The translations under genes and the position numbers were made by a program. A stretch of DNA of 64,000 nt from contig NZ_JHEI01000133.1 of NCBI RefSeq assembly GCF_001273835.1, positions 304,473 to 368,472 of the forward strand, given 5' to 3'. Numbering within the stretch: the first letter of the stretch is position 1; each line of letters opens with the position of its first letter. Under the pieces are notes generated by a model. The model was given only the letters and a program-made list of their open reading frames with translations. It searched no databases and was not told the DNA's origin. This stretch comes from Leucobacter celer subsp. astrifaciens. GTDB taxonomy: Bacteria; Actinomycetota; Actinomycetes; Actinomycetales; Microbacteriaceae. Positions 29,060 through 37,088 of this stretch are shown piece after piece.

Positions 29060-30202
29060 GTGTCATCCACCGTGCAGGCTCGTGATCAGCTGATCGAGGG
29101 CGACATCGGCCGCGCGCTTGCCGAGATGGAGTTCGGAAGCCCGCCCGCGGTGACCCGCGCGCTCGCAGAGGCGCTCGACCGGGAGGAGCTCGGATACCTC
29201 GGAGCCGGCGAGATCCGCCGTCTGCAGGACGCGGTGGGCCGTTGGCTGCGGGAGTCGTACGGCTGGACCCCGCCCGCGGACGCGATCCGCCCGGTCTCCG
29301 ACCTCGTTGCGGGTTTCCGGGCGATCCTCACGCACTTCGTCCCCGAGAACGAACCGATCATCGTGCCGACACCCGGCTACATGCCCTTCCTCTCGGTGCC
29401 GCCGATGATCGGCCGTCCGGTGATCGAGGTACCGATGATCCGCACCGCCACCGGCTGGAGCTACGACTTCGACGGGCTCCGCGCCGCGTTCGCGAGCGGG
29501 GCTCGCCTGCTCGTGCTCTGCAATCCGCACAACCCGATCGGGAAGGTCGCCACCGATCGAGAACTGGCCGAGATCGAGCAGATCGTCGATGAGTTCGACG
29601 GGCTGGTGCTCTCCGATGAGATCCACGCTCCGCTGGTGCTCGGATCCGCGCCCCACATCGTCTACGCCGCGCGCTCGCCGCGGGCCGCGGGCCACACGAT
29701 CACCGCGACGTCCGCCAGCAAGGCCTTCAACATCCCCGGCACCAAGTGCGGGCAGCTCATCTTCACGAACCCGGACCATCTCGCGAACTGGAACGAGGTG
29801 GGGCACTGGTACGAGCACCAGACCTCGGTGCTGGGAGTCGTCGCCACGGAGGCCGCCTACCGCGACGGACGCGCCTGGCTCGACGAGACCGTCGAGGCAC
29901 TGCGGCAGAGCGTCGCCGAGGCGCTCTCCGTGCTCGACGCGGCGGCGGACCGCACGGGTATCCGGGTGCTGCGACCGGAGGCCACCTATCTGCTGTGGAT
30001 CGATCTGCGGGAGAGCGGACTGCTGCGCGAGGGCGTATCGGCTGCGCAGGCCCTGCGCGAGGCATCGCAGTTGGTGGTGACCGATGGATCGGACTGCGGT
30101 GAGGCCGGCCGCGGTTTCGTGCGCTTCAACGCCGCGCTGCCCCGCGAGCACGTGCGCGAGGCGATGGAACGGCTGATCGGCGCTGCGGAGGAGTCGAGGT
30201 AG
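29060..30202 (+). CDS. PLP-dependent C-S lyase/aminotransferase, MalY/PatB family
   Basis: 380 residues, fold type I. The PLP lysine is Lys221 in TSASKAFNIPG, and LCNPHNPIGKV and VLSDEIHAPLVLG are the standard MalY/PatB blocks. Members cleave cystathionine or other cysteine S-conjugates to pyruvate, ammonia and a thiol. Start GTG 29060 sits behind GGAGGGGG. It is divergent from the peptide importer, suggesting use of imported S-conjugated peptides. Transamination cannot be excluded from sequence. Confidence 0.88.
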   Translation: MSSTVQARDQLIEGDIGRALAEMEFGSPPAVTRALAEALDREELGYLGAGEIRRLQDAVGRWLRESYGWTPPADAIRPVSDLVAGFRAILTHFVPENEPIIVPTPGYMPFLSVPPMIGRPVIEVPMIRTATGWSYDFDGLRAAFASGARLLVLCNPHNPIGKVATDRELAEIEQIVDEFDGLVLSDEIHAPLVLGSAPHIVYAARSPRAAGHTITATSASKAFNIPGTKCGQLIFTNPDHLANWNEVGHWYEHQTSVLGVVATEAAYRDGRAWLDETVEALRQSVAEALSVLDAAADRTGIRVLRPEATYLLWIDLRESGLLREGVSAAQALREASQLVVTDGSDCGEAGRGFVRFNAALPREHVREAMERLIGAAEESR

Positions 30203-30262
30203 GGTGATGGATGTGGATGAGCGCTCGAGGAGCCGGCGCGCGGGGCCCGAGCGGGTGCCGCG

Positions 30263-31213
30263 GTGAATCCGGAGATCGATCCCCGGGCGCTGATGTCGTT
30301 CCGGGCGGTCGCCCAGCACGGCTCCTTCGCAGCGGCGGCGCGCGAACTCGGATGGACGCAGCCGGCGCTCAGCGGCCAGGTCAGCAGACTCGAGGAGAGC
30401 CTCGGGGCGACGCTGGTCACCCGCACGGTGAAGGGGGTCAAACTCACCGAGGCCGGCAAACGGCTGCTGCACCACGCCGAACTCATCGACGGGCATCTCA
30501 CCCGCGCAGCTCGTGAGGTGGCCGGACTCATGAATGAGGACGCCCGCACGGTGCGCGTGGTCGCCTTCCCCTCGGCCTGCACGAGCATCGTGGCGCCCGC
30601 GATGTCGGAGCTCATCGCACGCGCCGACTCCCGTTCCGGGCCGACGATCGATCTGGAGCAGCAGGAGCCCTTCTCGGTGCCGGAGCTGCTGCGGCGCGGC
30701 GCGGCCGACGTCGCGCTCGTATTCCGGTACGACGAGGAGGATCTGGTCGGGCTCGATCAGGAATTCGAGATGCTGCCGATCGGCTGGGACCCGCTGCAGC
30801 TGATCGTGTCGCAGCGGCGGGGCTCTGCCGCGCAGAGCATGCGCAGGCTCATCGACCACGCCGGCGACCGGTGGGTGGCCGGATGCCCGAGCTGCCGACG
30901 GCACTTCCTGCGGATCGCCGAGCGGGAGGGGTTCAGTCCGGACATCCGCCACGCGACGGACGACTACATGGTCGTGCAGGAGCTGGTGGCGCGCGACATG
31001 AGTGTGTCCGTCGTGCCGAGACTGAGTCTGATCAGCTACCGGCACCCCGGCATCCGAGCGTTCGGCCTCGGGGAACGCGATGGGCGTCAGTTGATGATCC
31101 TGCTGGCACGGGGAGAGGTGCGCCCCGAGGTGCGGGAGGTGGTCGCCGCGCTGCGCCGGGCGGCTGCCCGCGTGCTCGACCCGCTGCCGGGCGCGGGCGA
31201 ATCGGATCGGTGA
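30263..31213 (+). CDS. LysR-family transcriptional regulator
   Basis: 316 residues. The N-terminal winged HTH (about 8-66) includes SFAAAARELGWTQPALSGQVSRLE in two parts, and a LysR effector domain follows (about 95-300). Start GTG 30263. It is 60 bp downstream of the C-S lyase gene and co-directional, and probably regulates that gene and the divergent importer operon. Confidence 0.92.
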   Translation: MNPEIDPRALMSFRAVAQHGSFAAAARELGWTQPALSGQVSRLEESLGATLVTRTVKGVKLTEAGKRLLHHAELIDGHLTRAAREVAGLMNEDARTVRVVAFPSACTSIVAPAMSELIARADSRSGPTIDLEQQEPFSVPELLRRGAADVALVFRYDEEDLVGLDQEFEMLPIGWDPLQLIVSQRRGSAAQSMRRLIDHAGDRWVAGCPSCRRHFLRIAEREGFSPDIRHATDDYMVVQELVARDMSVSVVPRLSLISYRHPGIRAFGLGERDGRQLMILLARGEVRPEVREVVAALRRAAARVLDPLPGAGESDR

Positions 31214-31265
31214 GAGGCCGGTTGCCGGAGCCGAGCCCGCGGGGCGCATATCGGGAGGATCCCAG

Positions 31266-31745
31266 ATGGCCGGCGATACGGTAGAGGGCATGTCGCCGCG
31301 CCTGCTCTTCCGCCTGTTCGCATTCGCCGAGCTGATCACCTGGGCCGGGCTCATCACCGCGCTCATTCTGCGCGGAACGGGTGTCAGTGACGCCTGGGTG
31401 ACGCCGGCGGGCGGCGTGCACGGTTTCGTGTTCCTCGCCTACTGCGTCGTGACGGTGCTCGTCTGGATCGACGCGCGCTGGCATCTCTCCTGGGGCGCGC
31501 TCGGGCTCGCCAGCGCGGTGATCCCCTTCGCGACGCTGCCCTTCGAGCTCTCCGTCGATCGCCGCGGCATGCTCCCCGCGCGGTGGCGGCTCGCGCCCGC
31601 GGGTGAGCGGCCGCGCGGCTGGTGGGAGCACGTGCTGGCATGGGTGCTCCGGCGGCCGTGGCTCGCGCTGCTGCTGCTCGCCGTCGCGGTGACGGCAGTG
31701 TTCCTGCTGCTGCTCTGGGTGGGGCCGCCGGTTCCGAAGAGCTGA
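31266..31745 (+). CDS. DUF3817 membrane protein
   Basis: 159 residues. The DUF3817 core (about 10-100) begins LLFRLFAFAELITWAGL and includes HGFVFLAYCVVTVLV, with three helices. A basic loop and a fourth helix follow at the C-terminus (about 133-153). ATG 31266 has GGGAGG upstream; ATG 31290 is a shorter option. Function of the family is unknown. Confidence 0.82.
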   Translation: MAGDTVEGMSPRLLFRLFAFAELITWAGLITALILRGTGVSDAWVTPAGGVHGFVFLAYCVVTVLVWIDARWHLSWGALGLASAVIPFATLPFELSVDRRGMLPARWRLAPAGERPRGWWEHVLAWVLRRPWLALLLLAVAVTAVFLLLLWVGPPVPKS

Positions 31746-31909
31746 TCCTCCGGGCGGAGAGCGCAGGCACGTCGCGGAATCCTCTCGGGCGGGGATCCCC
31801 CCCCCGTGCGAGTCGGGACTGCGGTTGCGGCTGCGTTGCGGTTCCGAGGGGAAGCCGGACATCCCCGAATTGTGATGCCTTTTGCGGCGAAACGGGGTTA
31901 TCGTGGAGC

Positions 31910-32092
31910 ATGGACAGGAACAAGGCGAGGGGATCCGGGCTCCGTATGGAGATCCCCCAGGGAACAGATGAAGCGGTCGCTGTCGATGAGCTCGTCGATG
32001 ACCTGTTGCACGGCAATATGCGCGGCGTGCTCCACGCCCTGCACGAGCCGCACGAAGAGGGCGGTCCGGAGCAGGAGGTGCCCGGGACCTGA
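31910..32092 (+). CDS. Possible small ORF, 60 residues, unknown
   Basis: ATG 31910 to TGA 32090-32092, acidic product with MDRNKARGSG at the start and VAVDELVDDLLHGNMRGVL in the middle. It lies between the DUF3817 gene and the convergent PucR gene. There is a slightly AT-rich patch with promoter-like ttgtga and ttatcg upstream but no clear ribosome site. It may be a real small gene, a remnant, or chance. Confidence 0.3.
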   Translation: MDRNKARGSGLRMEIPQGTDEAVAVDELVDDLLHGNMRGVLHALHEPHEEGGPEQEVPGT

Positions 32093-32109
32093 GACCCGAG
32101 GCGGTACCC

Positions 32110-33675
32110 TCACCGCCCGGAGAGTTCCTCGAGACGCAGTGCGAACCACAGCTCGGCACGATCGTCGGGACTCGTGAGCGACCGCCCGGTGAGGCGTTCG
32201 ATGCGCGTGATCCGGTCTCGCAGCGTGTTGCGGTGGATCCCGAGCGCCGTTGCCGCGGGTCCGCGCTGACCGTCGGCCTCGAAGACGGCGCGCAGGGTGC
32301 TCCGCAGCATCTCCCGATCGTCCGCTCCGAGTCGTTCGTCGTGCACGGAGAGCGGGCCGAGCGCCGTCGCGCTCAGCATCCGGTGCGTTCCGCCGGCTGT
32401 CTCCGGGGTCTCCGAGGTCCCGGTCGCCTCGGCCGCCTCCGGGTCGCGCATCGACCGGCCTCCCGGGCCGCGCTCGCCCGAGAGTTCCAGCAGGGCCTCG
32501 AGCAGCGGCGCGTCGAGGTCGGCCCACACCACCTCGGGGATGCGCGGCGCGGTGTAGAGCGGGGCGGTCTGGGAGAGTCCGCGCAATCGCGCGCTCGCCG
32601 AGCGTCGGCTCAGCACCGCCTCGGCCGGGGCGGCCGATCGGCCGATCACCGCGTCGAGGTCGTGCGCGGCGGCGACCGCGAGCACCCGATCCAGCGCCTC
32701 CTCGGTGTCGGGGCACAGCTGCCAGGCCTGCGCGAGACCGGGGGTGGCGGGCGCCGTGCTGCCCGGGGAGATGAGGCGATCGAGCCCGTTGCGCGGCCGT
32801 CGGCGCCACTCGGCGATGTCCTCGGCGTTGCCCTGCACGGCAATGGCGCGCAGCAGCGGGGGGATTCGCAGATCGGGGTCGAGGATCGCGAGGGCGTCGG
32901 GCGACCCGGTGCCGCTCAGCAGCGACGCGGTGAGACGCTCCCAGCGCTCCCGTTCGCGGGTCGCGTCGGCGCTGTCGCCCCGCAGCCCGAGCCCGAGCAC
33001 CATCGATCCCGCGGCGATCACCGCGTGGCCCTCGGGGGTGAGCGGCGCGTCGCCGGCCACCGCCAGCTGCATCGACCCGCTCCGGTCGAGGTCGATGTAC
33101 TCGGTGCCGCCCGCCTTGCGAGCCGCGGCGAAACCGCCGGTGCTCGCCAGCACGGCCCCGTCCGAGCCCACGAGCGCGAGATGCCTGCCGGTGACCTGCG
33201 CGATGCTCGCGATCACCTCGGCCGGATCCCGGTCCCCCCTCGCCCCGTCGAGCAGCCGCTGCTGCGCCTGCAGCGCCCCACGCGCGGCGCGCAGCTCGTC
33301 GGAGCGCAGCAGGGCGGCGATGGCCTTGGTGACCGCGATGAACGGCACGGGCAGCGGGATCTCGAAGAGCGCGACGCGGTACTCGCTCGCCGCGCGGGTG
33401 AGCCGGGGCGGAATACGGTCGTGGTTCACCCCGATCCCGAAGCCGATCGCGGCCACGCGTGCGCGACTCAGGCTGGCGACGAAGTCCCGCCAGCGCGGGT
33501 CGTCGAGCTCCAGGGCGAGCCCGGTCGTCAGGATGATCTCGCCGCCCTCCAGGTAGCCGCTGAGGTCGAGCAGCTCGGTGGTCGAGCTCCAGCTGATCTC
33601 GGGATCTCCCGGCCCGGCCTGGATGAGGCGCAGGCCGAGATCGGGCAGCGCGAGCAGTTGGGAGAGGGTGGCCAT
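32110..33675 (-). CDS. PucR-family transcriptional regulator
   Basis: 521 residues. The N-terminal PucR domain (about 1-125; GEIILTTGLAL) is followed by a GGDEF-like middle region. The C-terminal HTH_30 (about 455-515) carries the family motif ATALGIHRNTLRDRITRIERLTG. Such regulators usually act on adjacent catabolic genes in response to a pathway metabolite. It is divergent from the CoA-transferase/acyl-CoA dehydrogenase pair across about 200 bp, making these its likely targets. Confidence 0.92.
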   Translation of the reverse strand: MATLSQLLALPDLGLRLIQAGPGDPEISWSSTTELLDLSGYLEGGEIILTTGLALELDDPRWRDFVASLSRARVAAIGFGIGVNHDRIPPRLTRAASEYRVALFEIPLPVPFIAVTKAIAALLRSDELRAARGALQAQQRLLDGARGDRDPAEVIASIAQVTGRHLALVGSDGAVLASTGGFAAARKAGGTEYIDLDRSGSMQLAVAGDAPLTPEGHAVIAAGSMVLGLGLRGDSADATRERERWERLTASLLSGTGSPDALAILDPDLRIPPLLRAIAVQGNAEDIAEWRRRPRNGLDRLISPGSTAPATPGLAQAWQLCPDTEEALDRVLAVAAAHDLDAVIGRSAAPAEAVLSRRSASARLRGLSQTAPLYTAPRIPEVVWADLDAPLLEALLELSGERGPGGRSMRDPEAAEATGTSETPETAGGTHRMLSATALGPLSVHDERLGADDREMLRSTLRAVFEADGQRGPAATALGIHRNTLRDRITRIERLTGRSLTSPDDRAELWFALRLEELSGR

Positions 33676-33874
33676 GAAGAGATTCTTGCACAGGCCCGTG
33701 CTTCCTCCCTATGCAATGATGCGCCCGGCCGTGTTCGGGGTCAGCCGTAGACTGGCGGCACGAGCCGGCGTCGGAGACCGGTGCGAACCGGGCCGGATCG
33801 GTCCAGACCGGTGCAGACCGGACTGGATCGGGGATCGGTACAGACCGGCCCGGAGCCGAGACGAGAGGTGCGAT

Positions 33875-35137
33875 GTGGACGAGCAGGCAGAGACGGCCCG
33901 GAACGGCGGAGCGCTGGCGGGGATCCGCGTCGCCGACTTCTCCCGGGTGCTCGCGGGACCGCACGCCACGATGATCCTCGCCGATCTCGGAGCCGACGTC
34001 ATCAAGATCGAGAGCCCCGAGGGCGACGGCACCCGCCAGTGGCGACCGCCGGTGAACGCCGTCGGGCAGAGCACCTACTTCGCGGGGGTCAACCGCGGCA
34101 AGCGCTCGGTGGTCTGCGACCTGCGCGACCCGGAGGGGCTCGCCCGCGCCCGCGAACTCGCGCGCACCGCCGACGTCGTGATCGAGAACTTCAAGCCGGG
34201 CACCATGGAGAAGTTCGGCCTCGGCTACGACTCGGTCGCGTCGGAGAACCCCGGTGTGGTCTACTGCTCCATCTCCGGATTCGGCGACACCGCCGGGCGC
34301 GAGCTGCCCGGATACGACCTGCTGGTGCAGGCCGTGGGCGGCCTCATGAGCATCACCGGTCAGAGAGACGCGGACGGGGGCGAGCCGACCAAGGTGGGCG
34401 TGGCGCTCGTCGACATCCTCACCGGCCTCAACGCCGTGATCGGGATCCAGGCCGCGCTCGCGGCCAGGGACGCCGTCGGCCGAGGCCGGCACGACGGTGC
34501 CGATTCGCCCGCGGCCGGCCGAGGCCAGCACGACGGTGTTGTTTCCCCCACGGCTGGCCGAGGCCAGCACGTGCGAGTGACGCTGCTCGGCTCCCTGCTC
34601 TCCGCGCTCGCCAACCAGGCCTCCTCGACGCTCGAGACGGGCGTCTCGCCGAGCCGCATGGGCAACGCCCACCCCTCGATCGCACCCTACGAGACCTTCG
34701 CCGCGGCCGATCAGGCGATCGCGCTCGCCGTCGGCACCGACGGGCAGTTCGCGCGGCTGTGCGAGGTGCTCGGGATCGCCGAGCTCGCGAGCGACGAGCG
34801 CTTCGCGACGAACCCGCAGCGTGTGGCGCACCGGGTGGAGCTGCGCGAGGCGCTCGAGCAGCGCCTGCGCACCCGCGCCGCCGAGGAGTGGATCGAGGCG
34901 TTCACCGCCGCGAACATCCCGGCCGGGCGCGTGAACACCATCGGGCAGGCCATCGAGCTGGCCACCTCGCTGGGCCTCGATCCCGTCGCCGAGACGCAGG
35001 CCACCGCGCCCGACGGCACCTCGCGCGTGCTGCGCTCGATCGCCACCCCCATCTCGCTCTCCGCCACGCCCGCGAGCTATCACGTGCCGCCGCCCGGCGT
35101 CGGTGAGCATCAGGACGCCGCCTGGCTGCCGCGCTGA
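33875..35137 (+). CDS. Class III CoA-transferase (CaiB/BaiF family)
   Basis: 420 residues from GTG 33875. The N-terminal block (LAGIRVADFSRVLAGPHATM) and the catalytic Asp148 (GYDLL) are intact. It transfers CoA between carboxylic acids; the next gene suggests glutarate as acceptor, as in SUGCT-type enzymes. Oddity: the conserved TGRGQHV(D/E)VSLLDS-type motif is interrupted by 26 extra residues encoded by a 39-bp tandem repeat (34478-34571). The frame stays open and the rest of the family sequence resumes at once. Confidence 0.9.
   Translation: MDEQAETARNGGALAGIRVADFSRVLAGPHATMILADLGADVIKIESPEGDGTRQWRPPVNAVGQSTYFAGVNRGKRSVVCDLRDPEGLARARELARTADVVIENFKPGTMEKFGLGYDSVASENPGVVYCSISGFGDTAGRELPGYDLLVQAVGGLMSITGQRDADGGEPTKVGVALVDILTGLNAVIGIQAALAARDAVGRGRHDGADSPAAGRGQHDGVVSPTAGRGQHVRVTLLGSLLSALANQASSTLETGVSPSRMGNAHPSIAPYETFAAADQAIALAVGTDGQFARLCEVLGIAELASDERFATNPQRVAHRVELREALEQRLRTRAAEEWIEAFTAANIPAGRVNTIGQAIELATSLGLDPVAETQATAPDGTSRVLRSIATPISLSATPASYHVPPPGVGEHQDAAWLPR
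34478..34571 (+). repeat. 39-bp in-frame tandem repeat inside the CoA-transferase gene
   Basis: Units start at 34478, 34517 and 34556. They encode GRGRHDGADSPAA, GRGQHDGVVSPTA and then the native GRGQHVRV. Two complete extra units and a partial third are present. Length is a multiple of 3, so the frame is preserved. Confidence 0.9.
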
Positions 35138-35178
35138 CCGGCGCAGCACCGCCCCGTAGACCCACCGGAAGGACACCC

Positions 35179-36342
35179 ATGACCACCACCATCGATCAGC
35201 TGTTCAACGTCGCCGACTTCGTGACGGAGGAGGAGCGCGAGTGGCAGCTGCGCGCACGCGAGTTCGCGCAGACCCGCATCCGCCCCATCATCGACCAGGC
35301 CTTCGAGGATCGCCGCCTGCCCGTCGAACTGCTGCCCGAGGTGGGGGAGTTCGGCGCGTTCGGCATGTACATGGAGGGGTACGGCCTGCGCGGTGCGTCC
35401 TCGGTGGCCTACGGCCTCGTGGCGATGGAGTTCGAGGCCGTCGACTCGGGCTTCCGCACCGCTCTCTCGGTGCAGGGATCGCTCGCGATGGGCGCCATCT
35501 ACAAGTTCGGCTCTGAGGAGCAGAAGCAGCGGTGGCTGCCCGCGATGGGACGCGGCGAGGCGATCGGCTTCTTCGGACTCACCGAGCCCCAGGGCGGGTC
35601 GGATCCCAACACCATGATCACCACCGCGCGTCGCGAGGGCGATGAGTGGGTGCTCAACGGCCGCAAGCGCTGGATCGGGCTCGCTACGATCGCGCAGGTC
35701 GGCGTGATCTGGGCCAAGGACGACGAGGGCGTCGTGCGCGGCTTCGTCGTGCCGACCGACACCCCCGGCTTCACGGCGACCGCGATCGAGAACAAGCTGT
35801 CGATGCGCGCCTCGCTGCAGACCGAGATCGAGCTGAACGACGTGCGGCTGCCGGCCGACGCGATCCTGCCGGGCTCGAAGGGCCTCTCCTCGCCGTTCAA
35901 GTGCCTCAACGAGGCGCGCTACGGCATCGTCTGGGGCGTCATGGGCGCCGCGCGCTCGTGCCTCGAGGCGGCGGTGGACCGCTCGCAGACCCGCGAGGTG
36001 TTCGGCGCCCCGATCGGCGGCAAGCAGATCATCCAGGCCAAGCTCGCCGACATGTTCGTCGAGTACGAGAAGGGCCTGCTGCTGGCGCTGCACCTCGGCC
36101 GCCTCAAGGACGCCGGCAACCTGACGTACGGGCAGATCTCCGTGGGCAAGCTCAACAACGTGCGCGAGGCCATCAAGATCGCCGGCACCGCGCGCGCGAT
36201 CCTGGGCGGCGACGGCATCACCTCGGACTTCCCCGTGATGCGCCACATGGCCAACCTCGAGTCGGTGCGCACCTACGAGGGCACCGACGAGGTGCACCAG
36301 CTGGTGATCGGGCGCGAGCTGACCGGCATCGCGGCCTTCTAG
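35179..36342 (+). CDS. Acyl-CoA dehydrogenase, glutaryl-CoA dehydrogenase-like
   Basis: 387 residues, the size of GCDH. N-terminal, middle (FFGLTEPQGGSDPNTM) and C-terminal domains are complete. The catalytic glutamate is Glu367 in RTYEGTDEVHQL. FRTALSVQGSLAMGAIYKFG is characteristic of the GCDH branch. It would oxidise, and possibly decarboxylate, glutaryl-CoA to crotonyl-CoA with FAD. It follows the CoA-transferase gene by 41 bp behind GGAAGGA, so the two should form one operon. Confidence 0.9.
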   Translation: MTTTIDQLFNVADFVTEEEREWQLRAREFAQTRIRPIIDQAFEDRRLPVELLPEVGEFGAFGMYMEGYGLRGASSVAYGLVAMEFEAVDSGFRTALSVQGSLAMGAIYKFGSEEQKQRWLPAMGRGEAIGFFGLTEPQGGSDPNTMITTARREGDEWVLNGRKRWIGLATIAQVGVIWAKDDEGVVRGFVVPTDTPGFTATAIENKLSMRASLQTEIELNDVRLPADAILPGSKGLSSPFKCLNEARYGIVWGVMGAARSCLEAAVDRSQTREVFGAPIGGKQIIQAKLADMFVEYEKGLLLALHLGRLKDAGNLTYGQISVGKLNNVREAIKIAGTARAILGGDGITSDFPVMRHMANLESVRTYEGTDEVHQLVIGRELTGIAAF

Positions 36343-36476
36343 CGCCATTCGGGGAGGCGGCCGACGCGCCCCGCGGGGCACCGCCGCCCGCCGCCCCGGT
36401 GCCCCGCGACCCCGCCGCCCCGCCGCCCCGCGGCTCCACGGCCCAGTGCCCGCCGCCCCGCGGGCGCTTCCGCGGA

Positions 36477-36546
36477 AGATATGGGATCTGCAGAAGATAT
36501 GTTGAGCTCAGGAGAGTTCGGCATACCTTCTGCAGATCCCATATCT
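36477..36546. repeat. Inverted repeat, 20-bp perfect arms extended by imperfect pairing
   Basis: Arms 36477-36496 and 36527-36546 are exact complements; pairing continues inward with a few mismatches to leave a loop of about 6 nt. The sequence is AT-richer than its surroundings. It lies in the roughly 295-bp gap between the acyl-CoA dehydrogenase gene and the GntR gene, with no T-tract. Otherwise the gap holds only GC-rich, Pro-codon-like low-complexity DNA. Confidence 0.85.
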
Positions 36547-36610
36547 ATCGCCGGGTCCGGCCTCATTCATAGCCGGGTCCGGCCTCGAAACCCCGGCCCC
36601 CGCCGCGCAA

Positions 36611-36633
36611 TAGTTCTATCTGATGTAGAGTTA
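36611..36633. promoter_or_regulatory. Possible GntR operator
   Basis: An imperfect dyad (tagttcta ... tagagtta) with a TCTA/TAGA core at 36615-36618 and 36626-36629 lies just before the GTG start of the GntR gene. YtrA-type GntR proteins commonly repress their own operon from such a site. Confidence 0.45.
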
Positions 36634-36638
36634 TTGCC

Positions 36639-37088
36639 GTGCTGGTGAGAGTGAACGAGGCGAGCGAGCGGCCCATCTACGCCCAGATCGCGGATTCCGT
36701 GCGTGCGGACATCGCGGGCGGGAGGGTCGGCCCCGGTGCCGCCCTGCCGCCCGCGCGGGAGGTGGCGACCGGGCTCGGCATCAACGTGCACACCGTGCTG
36801 CGCGCCTACCAGCAGCTGCGGGACGAGGGCCTGATCGACCTCAAGCGCCGTCGCGGCGCCGTGGTGACGCAGCGCGCGACCGGCGTCGCGGCGCTCCGCG
36901 ACGAGGTGCGGCGCCTCGTGGACCGGGCCGCGCAGCTCGGAGTCGACGCCGCCGCGCTCGCAGCGCTCGTCGAGAGCACCGCGGAGTCCGGCTCGGCCGT
37001 CGACGGTCGACCCGGCATCGGGGACGGCGCCGCGCAGGTCGCGTCTCCCGTTCCGCCCGTCCGCCCCGCTGCGGAGCACGCCGCATGA
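36639..37088 (+). CDS. GntR/YtrA-family transcriptional regulator
   Basis: 149 residues from GTG 36639. A winged HTH (about 8-78: RPIYAQIADSVRADIAGG, then ALPPAREVATGLGINVHTVLRAY) is followed by a short helical tail and a Pro/Ala-rich end. The lack of a large effector domain is typical of the YtrA subfamily. It overlaps the next gene by 4 nt, forming a regulator/membrane-protein pair. Confidence 0.9.
   Translation: MLVRVNEASERPIYAQIADSVRADIAGGRVGPGAALPPAREVATGLGINVHTVLRAYQQLRDEGLIDLKRRRGAVVTQRATGVAALRDEVRRLVDRAAQLGVDAAALAALVESTAESGSAVDGRPGIGDGAAQVASPVPPVRPAAEHAA

Noticed and set aside
31898..35176. A 1092-codon minus-strand frame
   Set aside because: It overlaps the PucR gene in another frame and runs antisense to the CoA-transferase; no family motif is visible.
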